Source: an uncultured Clostridium sp. | GTDB lineage: Bacteria; Bacillota; Clostridia; TANB77; CAG-508 | DNA: 64,000 nucleotides | NCBI GenBank assembly: GCA_900553685.1 | Contig: USEI01000005.1 | Span: forward strand, 29,069 to 93,068 | Direction: 5' to 3' | Shown: positions 1 through 9,017 of the stretch, piece by piece | How positions within the stretch are numbered: position 1 is the stretch's first letter | How the letters are laid out: each line of letters opens with the position of its first letter | The notes under the pieces: model-generated | Told to the model about the DNA's origin: nothing | Databases searched by the model: none | Seen by the model: the letters and a program-made list of their open reading frames with translations, nothing else | Made by a program: the position numbers and the translations under genes

Positions 1-404
1 TGTGGATCTCCTTGTAATATTTCCCATATATGTATATTAGTTCCATCTTCATTAATTCCATTTACAACATCTAACACAAAATTAAAATAAGTATATTCTC
101 CATCATTTGTACTTCCAGTATCACTCGCTATAAAATACTCACCATTTCCTATATGATAGAAATACCACTTTTGTGCATAAGAACCATTATATTTACATTG
201 TTGGACATTGGTTCCAGCATTTGCATATCCATTATACACATCTAAATATTTTCCTGTATAACTATTTTTTATATAAAACCACCTATTACTTATTCCATTA
301 ATTTCATTTATATTTACCGCCAATTCAGATTTTGTCAAAAAACATATAAATAATATAACTGCACCACAAATAAAAGCTATCTTGCTTTTTACATTACTTG
401 CCAT
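1..404 (-). CDS. Secreted ricin-type (beta-trefoil) lectin-like protein, partial at left edge
   Basis: The minus-strand frame opens at the ATG at 402-404, behind a strong AAAGGAGG, and runs off the left end without a stop, so only about 134 N-terminal residues are visible. Residues 8-28 form a hydrophobic signal peptide or anchor. After it come features typical of RICIN/beta-trefoil carbohydrate-binding domains: FYIKNSYTGKYLDVYNG, a Q-x-W-like AQKWYFYHIGNGEYFI, and LDVVNGINEDGTNIHIWE. Such domains bind sugars, often beside a glycosidase or peptidase domain that would lie outside this window. The family assignment rests on these repeats only. A bidirectional terminator at 628-658 separates it from the next gene. 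Confidence 0.75.
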   Translation of the reverse strand, partial: MASNVKSKIAFICGAVILFICFLTKSELAVNINEINGISNRWFYIKNSYTGKYLDVYNGYANAGTNVQQCKYNGSYAQKWYFYHIGNGEYFIASDTGSTNDGEYTYFNFVLDVVNGINEDGTNIHIWEILQGDP

Positions 405-627
405 TATATGTTCCTCCTTTATACAATTAATTTTTAAAGAAGTGCCGGCATTATTATAAAATTTAAAGAGAAAAATAAATATTTAACATCTATAATATCT
501 TCTTCATAATTTATATATCATATATTTCCTTAAAAGTCAATTCTCTCTAAGAATAACCAATTTTCGCCACTTTAATATTTTTATGATTTTTTTATTAATA
601 TAATTAAATTTTGAATTATTACGAAAA

Positions 628-658
628 AAATCTCCTATAAAATTTAGGAGATTTTTTT
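628..658. terminator. Bidirectional intrinsic terminator
   Basis: The stem AATCTCCTA / TAGGAGATT is flanked by an A-run on the left and a T-run on the right, so it can stop transcription in both directions. It overlaps the stop codon of the glucosaminidase gene at 657. Confidence 0.8.
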
Positions 659-1391
659 ATATTATTTGATCCATTCTTTGATAAACTAAATTTACCCATG
701 TACTTGAAGCTGGGCAAAATTTTGTTTTTACTCCAGCAAGTGTTGGTCCATAATAAAATGCACCACCTGGTGTTAGATATTTGTCATGTAAAGTTTTAGC
801 TGCTTGTTCCATTCCATCCTCAACTGAAGCAAATCTAATTAAACCTCTACTAGACATTAAACTTATATAATTATGCGTATTTCTATGATTACTTGCTATT
901 GTCCATCCTGATTCTGCTGAGATTAATCCGCAGAAAAATATTTCATTTATTTGATATTTTTCACAAACATCATATATTAAACCAGCATTTTCTTCAAAAA
1001 ATCCAGATGTATCTGCTTTAACTCCAGCTATTAAAGTAATAAAATCTTCTCTAGATAATCCTGTTCTAACAGTTAAATCCATATCTTTAGAAATTGTAAC
1101 TTCTTCTATTGCTGTAGAAGTAGCCTCTTCTCTGTGTTCCGAAAATCTCGCTGTCATTTCTACATTTCTTCTTTCGTAATGTTCTTTAATATCCTCTGTA
1201 CTAGGAATTTCATTTTCTATATTTAATTCTTCCTCAGAATTTGAATTATCTGCTAAACTAATTTGTTCATATTCACTATTATTTTTAACTACTACTATTC
1301 CACTAACTATCAAAATTAATAATACAGAAATTACCATTATTGTTGATATTTTCATTGAAATAAGTACAGTTTGTTCATTTGATTTGTTCAT
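657..1391 (-). CDS. Membrane-anchored glucosaminidase-domain protein
   Basis: The 244-residue start at 1391 is preferred because AAAAGGAG lies just before it; a longer upstream frame has no such site. Residues about 14-36 are a single transmembrane anchor. A polar Glu-rich linker follows, and the C-terminal ~115 residues resemble the glucosaminidase (GH73-like) peptidoglycan hydrolase fold: IFFCGLISAESGW with the putative catalytic Glu, then NTHNYISLMSS and a terminal TWVNLVYQRMDQII. Enzymes of this family cleave the GlcNAc-MurNAc backbone, so the likely place of action is the outer face of the membrane. It is a single-gene unit ending in the hairpin at 628-658. Family confidence is moderate; the exact bond cleaved cannot be told. 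Confidence 0.7.
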   Translation of the reverse strand: MNKSNEQTVLISMKISTIMVISVLLILIVSGIVVVKNNSEYEQISLADNSNSEEELNIENEIPSTEDIKEHYERRNVEMTARFSEHREEATSTAIEEVTISKDMDLTVRTGLSREDFITLIAGVKADTSGFFEENAGLIYDVCEKYQINEIFFCGLISAESGWTIASNHRNTHNYISLMSSRGLIRFASVEDGMEQAAKTLHDKYLTPGGAFYYGPTLAGVKTKFCPASSTWVNLVYQRMDQII

Positions 1392-1602
1392 ATAAACTCC
1401 TTTTCTTGGCACTTGGATATTATACATATATTATCAAAAAAAGTCAATATTTTATTTTCTATTTATATGTCACACCCATTTTAAACATATATTATTTTCA
1501 ATGTACATGTAGTATCATCTATTTTTAATTTATATTATTTATAAGCTATTTTTTACTATATTCTATAATATTTTAATTATAAATTATTTTTGATTTTATA
1601 TT

Positions 1603-2529
1603 TCAAATTTGTTTTAATCTAGCATGTTCATTTTTTGTTTTTTCTTCATAAATTCTATTAATATCTCTACTTCTGGCTATAAATAATCCTAATGCTAATT
1701 TTTTTCTTTCTTCGGAAATATCTTCTATTTCATCTAAAGCTTGCTCTAAATCTGATACTCTAAATTTACTTACTGCTTCTAGTGCATTCTTTGTTTGCTC
1801 TGGATACATTTTCAATAAATATCTTAAAATTTCTTCATATTTTACTTTATTTTCATCTTTTCCTACATCACTTGGTGATATTACTGCTATTCTTCTTTCC
1901 CTATTCAAATTTTCAATTTGTTCTCTTGTAAAAGTTTGACCTTTTTCTAAATTTATATCAAATCCTAAAACTCCTTCATTATCAAACATAGGATATAAAT
2001 CTATAACTCCTGTTTTAGTATCTCTTCTAAGCATCCAATTGTCAATAGTTCTATCTGTATTCAAAAACTTAAAATCAAATACTATCATATTTATTAAATC
2101 CTGTTTTATATCTAAAAATTCTTGATATGGTCTATTATTTTTCAAACATTCTTGAAAAATAGAATTTAATATTGTATCTATATCATATATCCCTCTTTCA
2201 AATTTTGAATTAGAATTAATACTATTTAAATAATTTTTTATTAAGAAATATGGATTTATAAAATTATCATTTTCAGATTTTTCAACATAACTTAAAATAC
2301 CTCTATCAAATTTTGAATTAAATAAAAATTGTTTTTTATATAACTCAACATCACATGCTTCAAAACCTACTTTATTTGCAATAATCCAAGCTAGCATTTC
2401 TCCTAAATGTGCATCATCTATCCAAATCGTCCTTTTAAAGAAAAAGTGATTTTTGTTTTTCCTATTACTTAAATCTTTAGGATTTACTGCTTGATATTCA
2501 AATAAACCGTTTTTTGTAATTATCTTCAT
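1603..2529 (-). CDS. HipA-like protein kinase, probably frameshifted near its N-terminus
   Basis: The 308-residue frame has HipA/CtkA-type kinase marks. Lys32 sits in HFFFKRT (ATP-binding lysine candidate). NTDRTIDNW near residue 155 matches the catalytic loop with Asp and Asn. LYPMFDNEGVLG matches the metal-binding Asp segment. Known HipA kinases phosphorylate tRNA synthetases and are paired with a HipB antitoxin; no DNA-binding partner gene is present here. The ATG at 2529 has no ribosome binding site. A GTG at 2576-2578 has a good GGAGG and opens a different frame, which would join this one if the A6 run (T6 at 2510-2515 on the plus strand) were one base shorter, adding about 21 residues. 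So the gene is frameshifted, or the homopolymer was miscalled. Confidence 0.65.
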   Translation of the reverse strand: MKIITKNGLFEYQAVNPKDLSNRKNKNHFFFKRTIWIDDAHLGEMLAWIIANKVGFEACDVELYKKQFLFNSKFDRGILSYVEKSENDNFINPYFLIKNYLNSINSNSKFERGIYDIDTILNSIFQECLKNNRPYQEFLDIKQDLINMIVFDFKFLNTDRTIDNWMLRRDTKTGVIDLYPMFDNEGVLGFDINLEKGQTFTREQIENLNRERRIAVISPSDVGKDENKVKYEEILRYLLKMYPEQTKNALEAVSKFRVSDLEQALDEIEDISEERKKLALGLFIARSRDINRIYEEKTKNEHARLKQI

Positions 2530-2715
2530 CTACCATAATATATTTTTCAGTATCTATGGGTTTTCCTATATATTTCACTTTTCCTCCAAATTAATTTATG
2601 AATTTAGTAAAACTGTTTGTTATTATAGCATACTTTTGTCATTTTGTATATATTTTTTCAAAAGCCTTTTATATAATAAAAAATTCAAAAATTTTTCTTA
2701 ATTATATAAAAATAT

Positions 2716-2751
2716 CCCTTTAAATACTAAGTTTTACTAGCATTTAAAGGG
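2716..2751 (-). terminator. Intrinsic terminator after asnB
   Basis: The 10-bp stem CCCTTTAAAT / ATTTAAAGGG lies 65 bases past the asnB stop and, on the minus strand, is followed by ATATTTTTATA. Confidence 0.6.
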
Positions 2752-2815
2752 TACTTCTTCGAAAATACAACTTTTACTTTAAATTTTATTTTATAATTTA
2801 ACAACTAATATTAGA

Positions 2816-4663
2816 TTATATCTCTATTTTAGGTTCATATTTTTCAAGCCACATATTTACTTGAATTAAATATGCCATAAGTTGTGGACCTGTCATTAAC
2901 TGACCAAACCATGGTCTTGAAAAAGCTTTACCTTCTGTTTCTAAAATTTCTAAAATATATTTTCTATTTAAAAGTCTATTTATTGGTGCACAAGTATCTT
3001 CCATAATTTGTGCTAATTTTTTCTTAACTACACTCGTATAATTTGGATTATGTGTTTTAGGATATGGGCTCTTTTTTCTATACAAAACTTCTTCTGGTAA
3101 AATACCTTCCATTGCATATCGTAATAATCCTTTTTCTCTACCTTGATATGCTTTCATCTCCCATGGAATATTCCATGCATATTCTACAATTCTGTAATCA
3201 CAAAATGGTACTCGAACTTCAAACCCATTATACATGCACATTCTATCTGTTCTATCTAATAATGTTTGCATAAACCAATTTGAAGTTAAATATATTAAAT
3301 TTCTATGAAGCCTATTTGTTATACTATCACTTTTTAAAAATTCTACTTTTTCTAGTGATGTTTTATATTGTTTGTCTATATATTCTTTTAAATTTAATTC
3401 TTTAGAAATATTTTCATTTAATAGTTTTTGTCTTTCTTCTATAGCAATAGACCATGGAAATGTATTACTATTTAGGGCATCTTCTCTAAAATACCATGGA
3501 TAACCTCCAAAAATTTCATCTGAACATTCTCCCGAAAGTGCTACTTTTATATCTTTCTTTACATTTTTAAAGAATAATAAATATGATGAATCCACATCTG
3601 CCATACCTGGAAAATCTCTTGCTATCATTGCATCTTCTAAGCTTTCAAACAATTCTGGTGTGTCTAAAATTATCTTTTTATGCTTAGTATCAAGCTCTCT
3701 TACCATTAAATCTATATAATAGTTATCTGTGTTAGGTTGAAAATCATTTTTTACAAAATTTTTTTCTTGATCTACATAATCAACTGAAAATGTTTGTAAT
3801 TTTTCTCCATATTTTTCTTTATAAAAATCTGAAGCATATTTAGTAATAATACTTGAATCTAACCCTCCTGAAAGCAAGCTTCCTATTGGAACATCTGAAA
3901 CCATCTGTCTTTCAATAGAGTCTTTAATTAAAAATCTTATTTTTTCACAAGTTTCTTTTAAATTATCTTTATGATCTTTTGTTTCTAACTTCCAATACTC
4001 AAATTTCTTAAAATAATTTTTATTATAAATAATAGCATGTGCTGGTTCTAATTCTTCAATCCCTTTAAAAGGACAAATTCCTTGTGTATGACTTGGTCCT
4101 ATTCCTAATAACTCTGAAATTCCTGTTTTATCTAAAATTGCTTTGCATTCTGGGTGATTTAAAATTGCTTTTACTTCTGAGGCAAATACAAAATTTTCAT
4201 TAAAAAATGAATAATATAACGGTTTTATTCCAAAATGATCTCTTGCCATAAATAATTCTTCTTTCTTATCATTCCAAATGGCAAAAGCAAAAACTCCGTT
4301 TAAATATTTACAAATTTCTTTACCATAAAAAATATAAGCTTTTAGTAATATTTCTGTATCAGAATGAGTTTCAATTTTAAATCCATTATCTAACAAAGTT
4401 TCTTTCAATTCTTTCGAATTATATAATTGGCCATTATATACTATTGTATATGTAACCTCATTAAATTTAAAACTCATTGGTTGCTTTCCATTTTCTATAT
4501 CAATTATACTTAATCTTCTATGAGCTAAATTTGCATGTTTTGAAAAATAAATTCCATCCTCGTCTGGTCCTCTTTTTGTCAAAGTTTTAGACATATTTCT
4601 AATAATTGAATGTTTTTTAGAAATATCTTCTCTATAATTTACAACACCTACAATTCCACACAT
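2816..4663 (-). CDS. asnB: Asparagine synthetase B (glutamine-hydrolysing)
   Basis: The 615-residue protein makes asparagine from aspartate, ATP and glutamine in the cytosol. The N-terminal class II amidotransferase domain (about 1-190) begins MCGIVGVV, so the nucleophilic Cys2 is present after removal of Met1; RGPDEDG at 31-37 and YNGQLYN near 77-82 fit the glutamine site. The synthetase domain carries the PP-loop SGGLDSS at 265-271. Length is normal for the family. It lies downstream of mutS on the same strand with only 72 bases between. Its Shine-Dalgarno AAGGAG is buried in the 3' arm of an 18-bp perfect hairpin followed by T6 and the ATG (see 4669-4714), which suggests that initiation or readthrough from mutS is controlled. 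Confidence 0.95.
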   Translation of the reverse strand: MCGIVGVVNYREDISKKHSIIRNMSKTLTKRGPDEDGIYFSKHANLAHRRLSIIDIENGKQPMSFKFNEVTYTIVYNGQLYNSKELKETLLDNGFKIETHSDTEILLKAYIFYGKEICKYLNGVFAFAIWNDKKEELFMARDHFGIKPLYYSFFNENFVFASEVKAILNHPECKAILDKTGISELLGIGPSHTQGICPFKGIEELEPAHAIIYNKNYFKKFEYWKLETKDHKDNLKETCEKIRFLIKDSIERQMVSDVPIGSLLSGGLDSSIITKYASDFYKEKYGEKLQTFSVDYVDQEKNFVKNDFQPNTDNYYIDLMVRELDTKHKKIILDTPELFESLEDAMIARDFPGMADVDSSYLLFFKNVKKDIKVALSGECSDEIFGGYPWYFREDALNSNTFPWSIAIEERQKLLNENISKELNLKEYIDKQYKTSLEKVEFLKSDSITNRLHRNLIYLTSNWFMQTLLDRTDRMCMYNGFEVRVPFCDYRIVEYAWNIPWEMKAYQGREKGLLRYAMEGILPEEVLYRKKSPYPKTHNPNYTSVVKKKLAQIMEDTCAPINRLLNRKYILEILETEGKAFSRPWFGQLMTGPQLMAYLIQVNMWLEKYEPKIEI

Positions 4664-4668
4664 AAAAA

Positions 4669-4714
4669 ACTCCTTACATAATATATTTTTTACTATATAT
4701 ATTATGTAAGGAGT
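4669..4714 (-). promoter_or_regulatory. Hairpin that sequesters the asnB ribosome binding site / mutS terminator
   Basis: Positions 4669-4686 and 4697-4714 are an 18-bp perfect inverted repeat with a 10-base loop. In minus-strand RNA the 3' arm ends in the asnB Shine-Dalgarno AAGGAG, and T6 then ATG follow directly. The same structure therefore looks like an intrinsic terminator for mutS and like a lock on asnB translation. Only 21 bases separate it from the mutS stop, so there is no room for a full promoter between mutS and the hairpin. Confidence 0.7.
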
Positions 4715-4735
4715 GCTTGTTTATGTTATTATTTT

Positions 4736-7345
4736 TTATTTTAGCATTTCTTTTAATTTTACCAATGTATTAAGAGCATCTATAGGAGTAAGTTCATTAA
4801 TATTAATTTTATCAAGTTCATGAGAAATATCAGCAAGTTTTAAATTAAATAAATCAAATTGTCCTTCTACTTGTTTTTTACTTTCTTTTTCTTCTTTTAT
4901 CTTCACTCCGCCTTTTTCAAGTGAACGCAAAATCTTATTTGCTCTTGTAACAACTGTTTTTGGAACTCCTGCAAGTTTTGCAACATGTATTCCATAACTT
5001 TCATCTGTTCCACCCTCTACAATTTTTCTTAAAAAGATAATGTCTTCTCCTTTTTCTTTAACTGCAACTTGAAAATTCTTTATTCCTTCAACTTTTTCTT
5101 CAAGTCCTAATAATTCATGATAATGTGTTGCAAAAAGAGTTTTACAACCTATTTTTTCTTTATCTGCTATATATTCTGCAACAGCCCAGGCTATAGAAAG
5201 CCCATCATAAGTTGATGTTCCTCTTCCTATTTCATCTAAAATTACTAAGCTCTTTGGTGTAGCTTCTTTTAGAATATTGGCTACTTCATTCATTTCTACC
5301 ATAAAAGTACTTTGTCCACTACTTAAATCATCAGAAGCGCCAACTCTAGTAAAAATTTTATCCACAATTCCTATACATGCTTTTTCTGCTGGAACAAAAC
5401 TACCTATTTGTGCCATTAAAGTAATAATCGCTACTTGCCTCATAAAAGTTGACTTTCCAGCCATATTAGGTCCTGTAATTATTTCTACTCTAGATTTATC
5501 GCAATCTAGATAAGTATCATTTTCCACAAAGCTTCCATCATTAATCATTTTTTCAATTACTGGATGACGTCCAGATTTTATATCAATTATATCTCCATCA
5601 TTCACTTCTGGATAAACATAATTATTATCTTCTGCAACAACAGCTAAACTTGCTAAAACATCTATATTTGCAATTGTGTTTGCAGATTTTTGTAATCTTT
5701 CTATATTTCTTGCTATTTCATTTCTTATTTGCGTGAAAACTTCATATTCAAGTGAAATTACTTTTTCCTCAGAACCTAATATTTTTTCTTCTATTTGTTT
5801 AAGCTCTTCAGTTACAAATCTTTCTCCACCAGTTAATGTTTGTTTTCTAATATAATTTTCTGGTACTTGATTTAGAAAAGATTTTGTTATTTCTATATAA
5901 TATCCAAAAACTTTTGTATATCCTACTTTTAAATTTCTAATTCCTGTTCTTTCTTTTTCTTTAGCTTCTAACGCTATAATCCAATTTTTTCCTTGGGTTG
6001 AAGCTTCTTTTAAATCATCTATTTCTGAATTAAATCCTTTTTTTATTATTCCGCCTTCTTTAACACTTATTGGTGGCTCATCAACGATAGCTCTTTCAAT
6101 TAAAGAATAAATGTCTTTTAATTCATCTAATCTTTTATACATAATTTGCAATAATTTTGAATTAGTAGTACTAAGTATTTGTTTTAAACTTGGAATATTA
6201 CTTAAAGAATTTTTAAGTGAAATCATATCTCTTGCATTTGCATTTCCATAAGAAATTTTTCCAGCTAATCTTTCTATATCATATACCTTTTTTAGAAGAT
6301 TAATAATATCATCTCTAAGAATCATATTATCTTTTAATTCTTTTACTGCATCTAATCTTTCTTTAATTTCTTCTATTTCTAATAATGGATCATTTATCCA
6401 TCTTCTTAAAAGCCTTCCACCCATAGATGTAGAAGTTTTATCTAATACCCAAATTAAAGTACCTTTTTTAGACTTATCTCTCATTCTTTCTGTAAGCTCT
6501 AAACTTCTTCTTGCATTAATATCTAAAGCCATATATTTTTGAACTTCGTAAATTTTAATTTTATTTATATGCTCTAATTTTACTTTTTGTGTTTCTGTAA
6601 AATAATTTAATAAACCATTTATAGCAGAAACAACTAAGCTTTCATCATTAAATTCTTTTTTTTCTTTATCATATCCATCAGTAATAGTATATAAATTTAA
6701 TAACTTTTCTTCATCTTCTTCAAAATTTTTATCTTCTCTTACTGTCACAAAAGTATTATTTCTATCTTTTAAAATATTTAATTCTTTTTCTGAATTTCCC
6801 ATTGCTGTGTTTACTACTAATTCTGCTGGCGAATATCTTGCGTATTCATCTAACAATTTTTCAAAATTATTTTCAGCAAGTTTTATTTGTGTAGCATAAA
6901 AATCTCCTGTACTTATATCACAAATACCTATTCCATAATACATTCCTTTTTTAGCAATACTCATAATATAATTATTTTTCTTTTCTTCTAGCATATTAGT
7001 TTCGATAACTGTTCCTGGTGTTACAACTCTTATTACATCTCTTTTTACTATACCTTTTGCTTTTTTAGGGTCTTCTAATTGCTCACATATTGCTACTTTA
7101 TATCCTTTTGCAATAAGTCTTGATATATAAATTTCAACTGCATGGTAAGGAACCCCACACATTGGAGCTTTTTCTTCTAAACCACATGCTCTGGAAGTTA
7201 AAGTTATTTCTAGTTCTCTTGATGCAATAATTGCATCATCAAAAAACATCTCATAAAAATCGCCTAATCTATAAAATAACATACAATCTTTGTATTGACT
7301 TTTAGTATTCAAATAATTTTGCATCATAGGTGATAATTCTGCCAT
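4736..7345 (-). CDS. mutS: DNA mismatch repair ATPase MutS
   Basis: The 869-residue MutS recognises mismatches and small loops. The mismatch-binding Phe-x-Glu is at residues 30-32 (FYE in LGDFYEMF). The connector, lever and clamp domains fill the middle, and the ABC-type ATPase carries Walker A GPNMAGKST near residue 623, VILDEIGRGTSTYDG (Walker B/signature region) and the ATHYHEL switch. Length and domain order are those of full MutS, not MutS2. No mutL lies next to it. It is followed on the same strand by asnB through the hairpin at 4669-4714; upstream is a 169-base gap holding the terminator of the previous gene. Confidence 0.97.
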   Translation of the reverse strand: MAELSPMMQNYLNTKSQYKDCMLFYRLGDFYEMFFDDAIIASRELEITLTSRACGLEEKAPMCGVPYHAVEIYISRLIAKGYKVAICEQLEDPKKAKGIVKRDVIRVVTPGTVIETNMLEEKKNNYIMSIAKKGMYYGIGICDISTGDFYATQIKLAENNFEKLLDEYARYSPAELVVNTAMGNSEKELNILKDRNNTFVTVREDKNFEEDEEKLLNLYTITDGYDKEKKEFNDESLVVSAINGLLNYFTETQKVKLEHINKIKIYEVQKYMALDINARRSLELTERMRDKSKKGTLIWVLDKTSTSMGGRLLRRWINDPLLEIEEIKERLDAVKELKDNMILRDDIINLLKKVYDIERLAGKISYGNANARDMISLKNSLSNIPSLKQILSTTNSKLLQIMYKRLDELKDIYSLIERAIVDEPPISVKEGGIIKKGFNSEIDDLKEASTQGKNWIIALEAKEKERTGIRNLKVGYTKVFGYYIEITKSFLNQVPENYIRKQTLTGGERFVTEELKQIEEKILGSEEKVISLEYEVFTQIRNEIARNIERLQKSANTIANIDVLASLAVVAEDNNYVYPEVNDGDIIDIKSGRHPVIEKMINDGSFVENDTYLDCDKSRVEIITGPNMAGKSTFMRQVAIITLMAQIGSFVPAEKACIGIVDKIFTRVGASDDLSSGQSTFMVEMNEVANILKEATPKSLVILDEIGRGTSTYDGLSIAWAVAEYIADKEKIGCKTLFATHYHELLGLEEKVEGIKNFQVAVKEKGEDIIFLRKIVEGGTDESYGIHVAKLAGVPKTVVTRANKILRSLEKGGVKIKEEKESKKQVEGQFDLFNLKLADISHELDKININELTPIDALNTLVKLKEMLK

Positions 7346-7469
7346 ATTTTACTGCCTCTTTTCTTGCTATTTCTAATATTTTATATTACTAAATAAATTT
7401 ATATTTTATTGCTAATAATTTTAATTACTATTCTTATCTTTTATCATTTAATTTTTTATATGATAAAAA

Positions 7470-7489
7470 ATTGCATTTAAAATTGCAAT
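7470..7489 (-). terminator. Intrinsic terminator of the miaB operon
   Basis: The stem ATTGCA / TGCAAT is followed on the minus strand by a T-run (A-run at 7464-7470 on the plus strand), 26 bases past the stop of the gene at 7515. Confidence 0.6.
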
Positions 7490-7514
7490 ATTTTTCTAAC
7501 TTTATGTTAGAATT

Positions 7515-8069
7515 TTAAATTTTTAATTCTTCAATGTTTATTTCTGAATTATCTAAATCAAAAATCTCTATGTTTTCTATTAATATTTTAAGTATATTTT
7601 CTTTTAAACCATTATTTATAAGAAATGTAAATTTATCACTTAAATAATCTGGCTTATATGTTAAAATTTCACCTCTATCTTGCATTATAACTTTTAATAT
7701 TTCTGAATTATTAATAATAATGTCTAATAAATTTATATTTCTTTTTAAGTCATCTTTTTTCATTGTAAGAATTTCTGGTGCCACTTCTAAAGTATTTTTT
7801 AATTCCTCTTTATCTAAATATTTATGTAAAATTTCTGAATTATTTTTTATTTGCTCAAACTCTTCTGTTAAAAAAGTAGGATCTTCTTCTAATATTATTC
7901 TTATTTGCCTTGCTTCTAAACCTAAAGAAATTAAATACTTTACTTTTTCGTGTAAAACTTTTTTATCTATTTCACTATTTGCATAATCTAAAATCATACT
8001 AATTTCTTCTTCATCAAATCCTATCATTTTTAAATATTTTTCTAAAGATATATTTTCAATTTCTTTCAT
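7515..8069 (-). CDS. Unrecognised all-helical repeat protein
   Basis: The 184-residue reading from the ATG at 8069 is chosen because AAAGGA precedes it; an upstream TTG in frame is also possible. The protein looks wholly helical with leucine/isoleucine-rich units of about 30 residues (for example LLDIIINNSEILKVI, then FLINNGLKENILKILIENIEIF). The repeated NNSEIL-type unit recalls helical-repeat proteins such as mTERF-like folds, but no family can be named. The last gene of the miaB unit, it shares this repeat style with the larger protein at 8114-9016, so the two may work together or bind nucleic acid. Function unknown. Confidence 0.6.
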   Translation of the reverse strand: MKEIENISLEKYLKMIGFDEEEISMILDYANSEIDKKVLHEKVKYLISLGLEARQIRIILEEDPTFLTEEFEQIKNNSEILHKYLDKEELKNTLEVAPEILTMKKDDLKRNINLLDIIINNSEILKVIMQDRGEILTYKPDYLSDKFTFLINNGLKENILKILIENIEIFDLDNSEINIEELKI

Positions 8070-8113
8070 ATTTTTTCCTTTCAAACTTTCTATTTCATTT
8101 TGTTTCAAACTCT

Positions 8114-9016
8114 CTATATTCTACTATCAAAATACTCATCATCCCCATATTCATCTTGAATTTTATATTCTGCTTCAATTTCATCTGATTTTTTATTATA
8201 TAATTCATAAAGTTTTTTGTTTGAAACAAATGGTGTTGAAAATTTTTTATCTTTTTTCCATAATCTTATTTGTGCATACATAAGTTCTGGTGATGTTCTT
8301 AAAATTCTAGGTTTTTCTAAAACAAATTTCAATGTTTCGGTATCTTTTAAAATTCTAAGTTGTAATTTCGTTCTTTCAATTGTAGTGCCTAAAACAGCAG
8401 GATTTTCTGTTATAATTTTTGAAGCTTTCTCTTTTCCTATATTTGCATTTTTTTCTAATACCATCAAAGTTGGTCTTATTTTATTATTTAAACTAAGAGA
8501 AAGTAATGTTGGATAATCATATAACATTTTTAAGACCTGATATTCTGAAATTTGCCCTAAAGGATTTTCTATTCCCTCATTTCTTTTCTCAAAAAAATCT
8601 AGTAATCTATTAGCTTTTCTCTCAAGCATCTCTATCTTATATGTTTTTCTTCCATTTAAAACACGTCTTTCATTTAATTTAGTATAAATTATATTCAGTT
8701 GTTCTTCTCTAGATAGTTGGGCAAAAATATCACTTTTTTTAGGTTGAGATTCTGCTTTCTCTTTGGTTACTCTCTTTTGAAAATCCATTTCTTCAGTATT
8801 TTTCGCTTTTCTATGAGTTTTTTGATTATACAATTTCAGTTCAATAGCTTGTCTATTTTCATCACTAAGACTAGCATACTTTTTTAAAATATTCTTTATT
8901 TTAGTTCTTCCATAACTATTATATCTTTCAGAAATTTTTCTAATTGAAAATCCTTGATTTAAAAATAAATCAATAATTTCTAATTCAGTTTGTTCTAATT
9001 CAAAATTATCATTCAT
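8114..9016 (-). CDS. Helix-turn-helix protein with C-terminal helical repeats, unknown function
   Basis: The 300-residue protein starts with a likely helix-turn-helix at about residues 12-40 (LFLNQGFSIRKISERYN, then a KIKNILKKYA helix). A charged middle part follows (residues ~70-115). The C-terminal half has leucine-rich segments with a repeated proline: DYPTLLSLSL, ITENPAVLGTTIERTK and LEKPRILRTSPELM. This spacing of P-x-L/I-L units resembles mTERF-type helical repeats, a weak similarity judged by eye. Its start lies one base after the miaB stop, so translation is probably coupled. A role in RNA or DNA binding is inferred only from the HTH and the neighbour. Confidence 0.6.
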   Translation of the reverse strand: MNDNFELEQTELEIIDLFLNQGFSIRKISERYNSYGRTKIKNILKKYASLSDENRQAIELKLYNQKTHRKAKNTEEMDFQKRVTKEKAESQPKKSDIFAQLSREEQLNIIYTKLNERRVLNGRKTYKIEMLERKANRLLDFFEKRNEGIENPLGQISEYQVLKMLYDYPTLLSLSLNNKIRPTLMVLEKNANIGKEKASKIITENPAVLGTTIERTKLQLRILKDTETLKFVLEKPRILRTSPELMYAQIRLWKKDKKFSTPFVSNKKLYELYNKKSDEIEAEYKIQDEYGDDEYFDSRI

Positions 9017-9017
9017 A

